This document shows positions 62,142 to 64,000 of a stretch of 64,000 nt of DNA, piece after piece. Under the pieces are notes generated by a model. It saw nothing but the letters and a program-made list of their open reading frames with translations, was not told where the DNA came from and did no database searches. Numbering within the stretch: position 1 is the first letter of the stretch; every line of letters starts with the position of its first letter. The translations under genes and the position numbers were made by a program. Origin of the DNA: Actinomycetospora sp. NBRC 106375 (GTDB lineage Bacteria > Actinomycetota > Actinomycetes > Mycobacteriales > Pseudonocardiaceae); the NCBI RefSeq assembly GCF_030269665.1, contig NZ_BSTS01000010.1, forward strand, positions 186,001-250,000. Reading direction: 5' to 3'.

Positions 62142-63176
62142 GTGCCCGTCCTGCCCCGCCCCCGCGGCCCGGTGTCGGCCGCCGTGCTCGACGTGCTCGG
62201 TGGACGGCGTGCGGCCGGCGACCTCCCGTCGCACCCCGACGGTGACCCGCTCGGCGCGGACGTACAGCTCGCGCTGTACTGCTGCTACGAGCTGCACTAC
62301 CGGTCGTTCGACGGGGTCGCCGACGATCTCGAGTGGGACCCCGACCTGCTCCGCGTGCGGCGGCGCCTCGAGGACCGCTTCCTCGACGCCGTGCGGGCCG
62401 AGGTCGAGGGTGGCGACGACGTCGAGGCGGCGGTCGACGCGCTGCTGGTCGAACCGACCGAGGGCTCGGGGCCGTCGTGGCACCTCGCGCGGGACGGCGA
62501 GCGCTGGCAGCTCGACGAGTACGTCGCGCTGCGCTCGATCTACCACCTCAAGGAGGCCGACCCCCAGGCCTGGGTGATCCCGCGCCTCGACGGCGTGGAC
62601 GGCCGGGCGAAGGCGTCACTGATGACCGTCGAGCACGACGAGTTCGGTGCCGGGCGGGCCGACCGCGTCCACGCCCGGATCTACGCCGACATGATGGCCG
62701 CTCTCGGCCTCCACACCGGCTACGGCGCCTACCTCGACGCAGCGCCGGCCGAGGTCCTCGCGACGGTCAACATCATGTCGCTGTTCGGCCTGCACCGCCG
62801 GTGGCGCGGGGCGTCGGTGGGCCAGTTCGCGCTCATCGAGATCACGTCACCACCCGGGTCGGCGCGGCTCGTGACGGCGATCGAGCGCCTGGGCCTGCCG
62901 GCGGCGGCGACCGCGTTCCACGCCGAGCACGTCGAGGCCGACGCGGTCCACGAGCAGGTGGTGCGCCGTGAACTGATCGCCGGGCTCCTCGAGCGCGAGC
63001 CGCAGCTCGCCGCCGACGTCGTCCTCGGCATCCAGGCCTCGACGCTGCTCGAGGACCGGTTCGCCGACTACCTCGTGCGCCGCTGGTCGGACGGGGAGTC
63101 GGCGCTGCTCGCCCCGGTGGCGTCGGCGGCCTCAGGGCGGACCTTGCGCCGGTGGCTGGTGTCGCAGAACGGGTAG
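62142..63176 (+). CDS. Iron-containing redox enzyme, haem-oxygenase-like fold
   Basis: A 344-residue helical protein of the haem-oxygenase-like diiron group. Candidate metal ligands lie in YELHYRSFDGV, LKEADPQAW, EHDEFGAGRADRVHARIYADMM and HAEHVEADAVHEQVV, which gives the E-x-x-H spaced pattern. GTG at 62142 follows GAAGGAG. The 3' end overlaps the CDGSH gene by 109 bases on the opposite strand. In other actinobacteria these two families are often neighbours, so the pairing supports a shared redox role (recalled, not shown). Confidence 0.8.
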   Translation: MPVLPRPRGPVSAAVLDVLGGRRAAGDLPSHPDGDPLGADVQLALYCCYELHYRSFDGVADDLEWDPDLLRVRRRLEDRFLDAVRAEVEGGDDVEAAVDALLVEPTEGSGPSWHLARDGERWQLDEYVALRSIYHLKEADPQAWVIPRLDGVDGRAKASLMTVEHDEFGAGRADRVHARIYADMMAALGLHTGYGAYLDAAPAEVLATVNIMSLFGLHRRWRGASVGQFALIEITSPPGSARLVTAIERLGLPAAATAFHAEHVEADAVHEQVVRRELIAGLLEREPQLAADVVLGIQASTLLEDRFADYLVRRWSDGESALLAPVASAASGRTLRRWLVSQNG

Positions 63177-63334
63177 CGCTTGGTGCGCCGGCAGGCGCAC
63201 AGTGCCACGACCGGGCGCTCGCTGGTCACCGTGCTCCCGTCGGGGAGCTCCAGCTCGACGGGTCCCTCCACGAGGAACGGCCCGCCCTCGGTCATCGTGA
63301 CGCGGGTGGGGCGTGCGTGGGACGGGGCAGCCAT
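63068..63334 (-). CDS. CDGSH-type [2Fe-2S] protein
   Basis: An 88-residue protein. The motif LCACRRTKRYPFCDTSH carries C46, C48, C57 and H61, the three Cys/one His ligands of CDGSH proteins. VVALCACRRTKRYPF follows the family length. The C-terminal 25 residues are Ser/Asp/Arg-rich and may be non-native, since they are encoded opposite the diiron gene. M14 is an alternative start. Electron or cluster transfer with the neighbouring redox enzyme is inferred. Confidence 0.84.
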   Translation of the reverse strand: MAAPSHARPTRVTMTEGGPFLVEGPVELELPDGSTVTSERPVVALCACRRTKRYPFCDTSHRRKVRPEAADATGASSADSPSDQRRTR

Positions 63335-63358
63335 GGCGGGCGGCTACCCGCACCGGGG

Positions 63359-64000
63359 TCATCCCGAACGACGGACCACCAGCGCCGCGGGCAGCAGCCG
63401 GTGCTCGGCGGCGGCGCCCGACTCGTCGCGGCGCGCGCGCACCACACCGTCGAGCACCTCGACCAGCGTGCGGCCCAGCTCGTACTTGTCGGTGTGCACC
63501 GTGGTCAGCGGCGGGTCGAGGTCGGCGGCGAGGGTCAGGTCGTCGTACCCGACCACGGCGCAGTCGTCGGGCACGCGCCGACCCCGCTCGCGCAGGGCCC
63601 GGATCGCGCCGACCGCCATGAGGTCGTTGAACGCGAAGAGCCCGGTGACCTCCGGGTGCTCGCCGAGCAGCTGGGCGGCGGCCGCCGCGCCGCCGGTGAT
63701 CGTCGGCGGCGCGGTGACCACGGGTGTGCGCGGCGCGGTGGCGGCGGTGAAGGCGTGGCGCCGGACGTGGTCGACGCCGACGGCGCCGTCGAGCATCCCG
63801 AGGTGCCGGTGGCCGCGGGCCTGGAGGTGCTCGACGGCCAGGCGGGTGCCGGTGGCGAAGTCGGACGACACGCTCGCGACCCCCGGGGCGGGCGCCCGCC
63901 GGTCGGCGACGACGAGCGGCACGCGCCGGTGCAGCCCGACCAGCTCCTCGTCGCCGAGGGCCTCGAAGAACCCGATGACGCCCTCGGCGCCCCGCTCGAG
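63359..64000 (-). CDS. LacI-family regulator, C-terminal part (5' end outside window)
   Basis: In-frame from the window edge: LERGAEGVIGFFEAL, then VPLVVADRRAPAPGVASVSSDFATGTRLAVEHLQARGHRHLGMLDG and PEVTGLFAFNDLMAVGAIRALRERGRRVPDDCAVVGYDDLTLAADLDPPLTTVHTDKYELGRTLVEVL. This is the type 1 periplasmic-binding-like effector domain of LacI/GalR regulators. The DNA-binding head lies beyond 64000, so the operator cannot be guessed. Likely sugar-responsive. Confidence 0.9.
   Translation of the reverse strand, partial: LERGAEGVIGFFEALGDEELVGLHRRVPLVVADRRAPAPGVASVSSDFATGTRLAVEHLQARGHRHLGMLDGAVGVDHVRRHAFTAATAPRTPVVTAPPTITGGAAAAAQLLGEHPEVTGLFAFNDLMAVGAIRALRERGRRVPDDCAVVGYDDLTLAADLDPPLTTVHTDKYELGRTLVEVLDGVVRARRDESGAAAEHRLLPAALVVRRSG

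Noticed and set aside
60804-63176. 790-residue plus-strand frame ending with the haem-oxygenase-fold enzyme
   Set aside because: Only the last 344 codons form the real gene, starting at the GTG at 62142 with its ribosome site; the upstream part is a shadow of minus-strand genes.
1-64000. CRISPR array, prophage, insertion sequence or tRNA gene
   Set aside because: No regularly spaced repeats, no transposase or integrase, no phage genes and no tRNA cloverleaf were recognised by eye; a tRNA could still be missed without a covariance search.

Overview
The window is high-GC DNA read in both directions, with dense genes, many GTG starts, very short gene gaps, frequent 1-4 base overlaps, and long antisense open frames typical of actinobacterial codon use. 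The block at 25.7-31.2 kb (phosphatase, zinc-ribbon protein, Nif3 protein, low-molecular-weight tyrosine phosphatase PtpA, SURF1 protein, CobD) matches the Mycobacterium tuberculosis Rv2228c-Rv2236c neighbourhood. The C1 lyase cluster resembles that described for Actinomycetospora. My best guess is a Pseudonocardiaceae member such as Actinomycetospora or Pseudonocardia; this is inference, because there is no 16S rRNA here.

Layout. 1-8.5 kb: small enzymes (GNAT, ABM and PPOX folds), a membrane-anchored polysaccharide deacetylase, a methyltransferase pair, and a membrane-anchored solute-binding/VWA gene pair whose VWA gene carries a one-base frameshift. 8.9-9.3 kb: RNase P RNA (rnpB). 9.4-19.7 kb: a catabolic regulon made of a GntR/FCD regulator, two OFA-family antiporters, a ketopantoate-reductase-like enzyme, a thiamine-diphosphate 2-hydroxyacyl-CoA lyase-like protein, a formyl-CoA-transferase-like CoA transferase and an ADP-forming acyl-CoA synthetase. 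A palindrome CATAC-N-GTATG stands before both transcription units. 19.7-25.5 kb: exporters, regulators and an aldo/keto reductase. 25.7-31.2 kb: the conserved Rv2228c-like block. 31.3-33.7 kb: NCS1 permease divergent from tenA. 33.7-47.9 kb: small proteins, an MHS transporter, zwf, an orphan molybdenum hydroxylase large subunit, nadE, a PspC protein and a multicopper oxidase. 47.9-53.5 kb: Ser/Thr kinase, DesA3-like desaturase with tandem operators, a frameshifted NAD-dependent formate dehydrogenase, an SDR and a helical protein.

53.7-58.8 kb holds the most striking locus: a molybdenum formate dehydrogenase operon. The catalytic subunit is interrupted by an in-frame TGA exactly at the active-site selenocysteine position, followed by a SECIS-type hairpin with the GGTCT apical loop. 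The iron-sulfur N-terminal part of the same subunit is encoded as a separate protein at the far end of the operon, after a NuoE-NuoF fusion. 58.9-64 kb holds small membrane and helical proteins, a methyltransferase, a haem-oxygenase-fold enzyme, a CDGSH protein and a partial LacI regulator.

How the genes may work together (inference): the 9.4-19.7 kb cluster would import a 2-hydroxy or dicarboxylic acid, load it with CoA and cleave it to formyl-CoA. The CoA transferase or the ADP-forming synthetase would release formate. The selenocysteine formate dehydrogenase, 34 kb away, could oxidise that formate to CO2 and reduce NAD+. A second theme is a family of hairpins with outer GTGAG/CTCAC ends and variable cores that close four gene ends between 29.3 and 53.0 kb.
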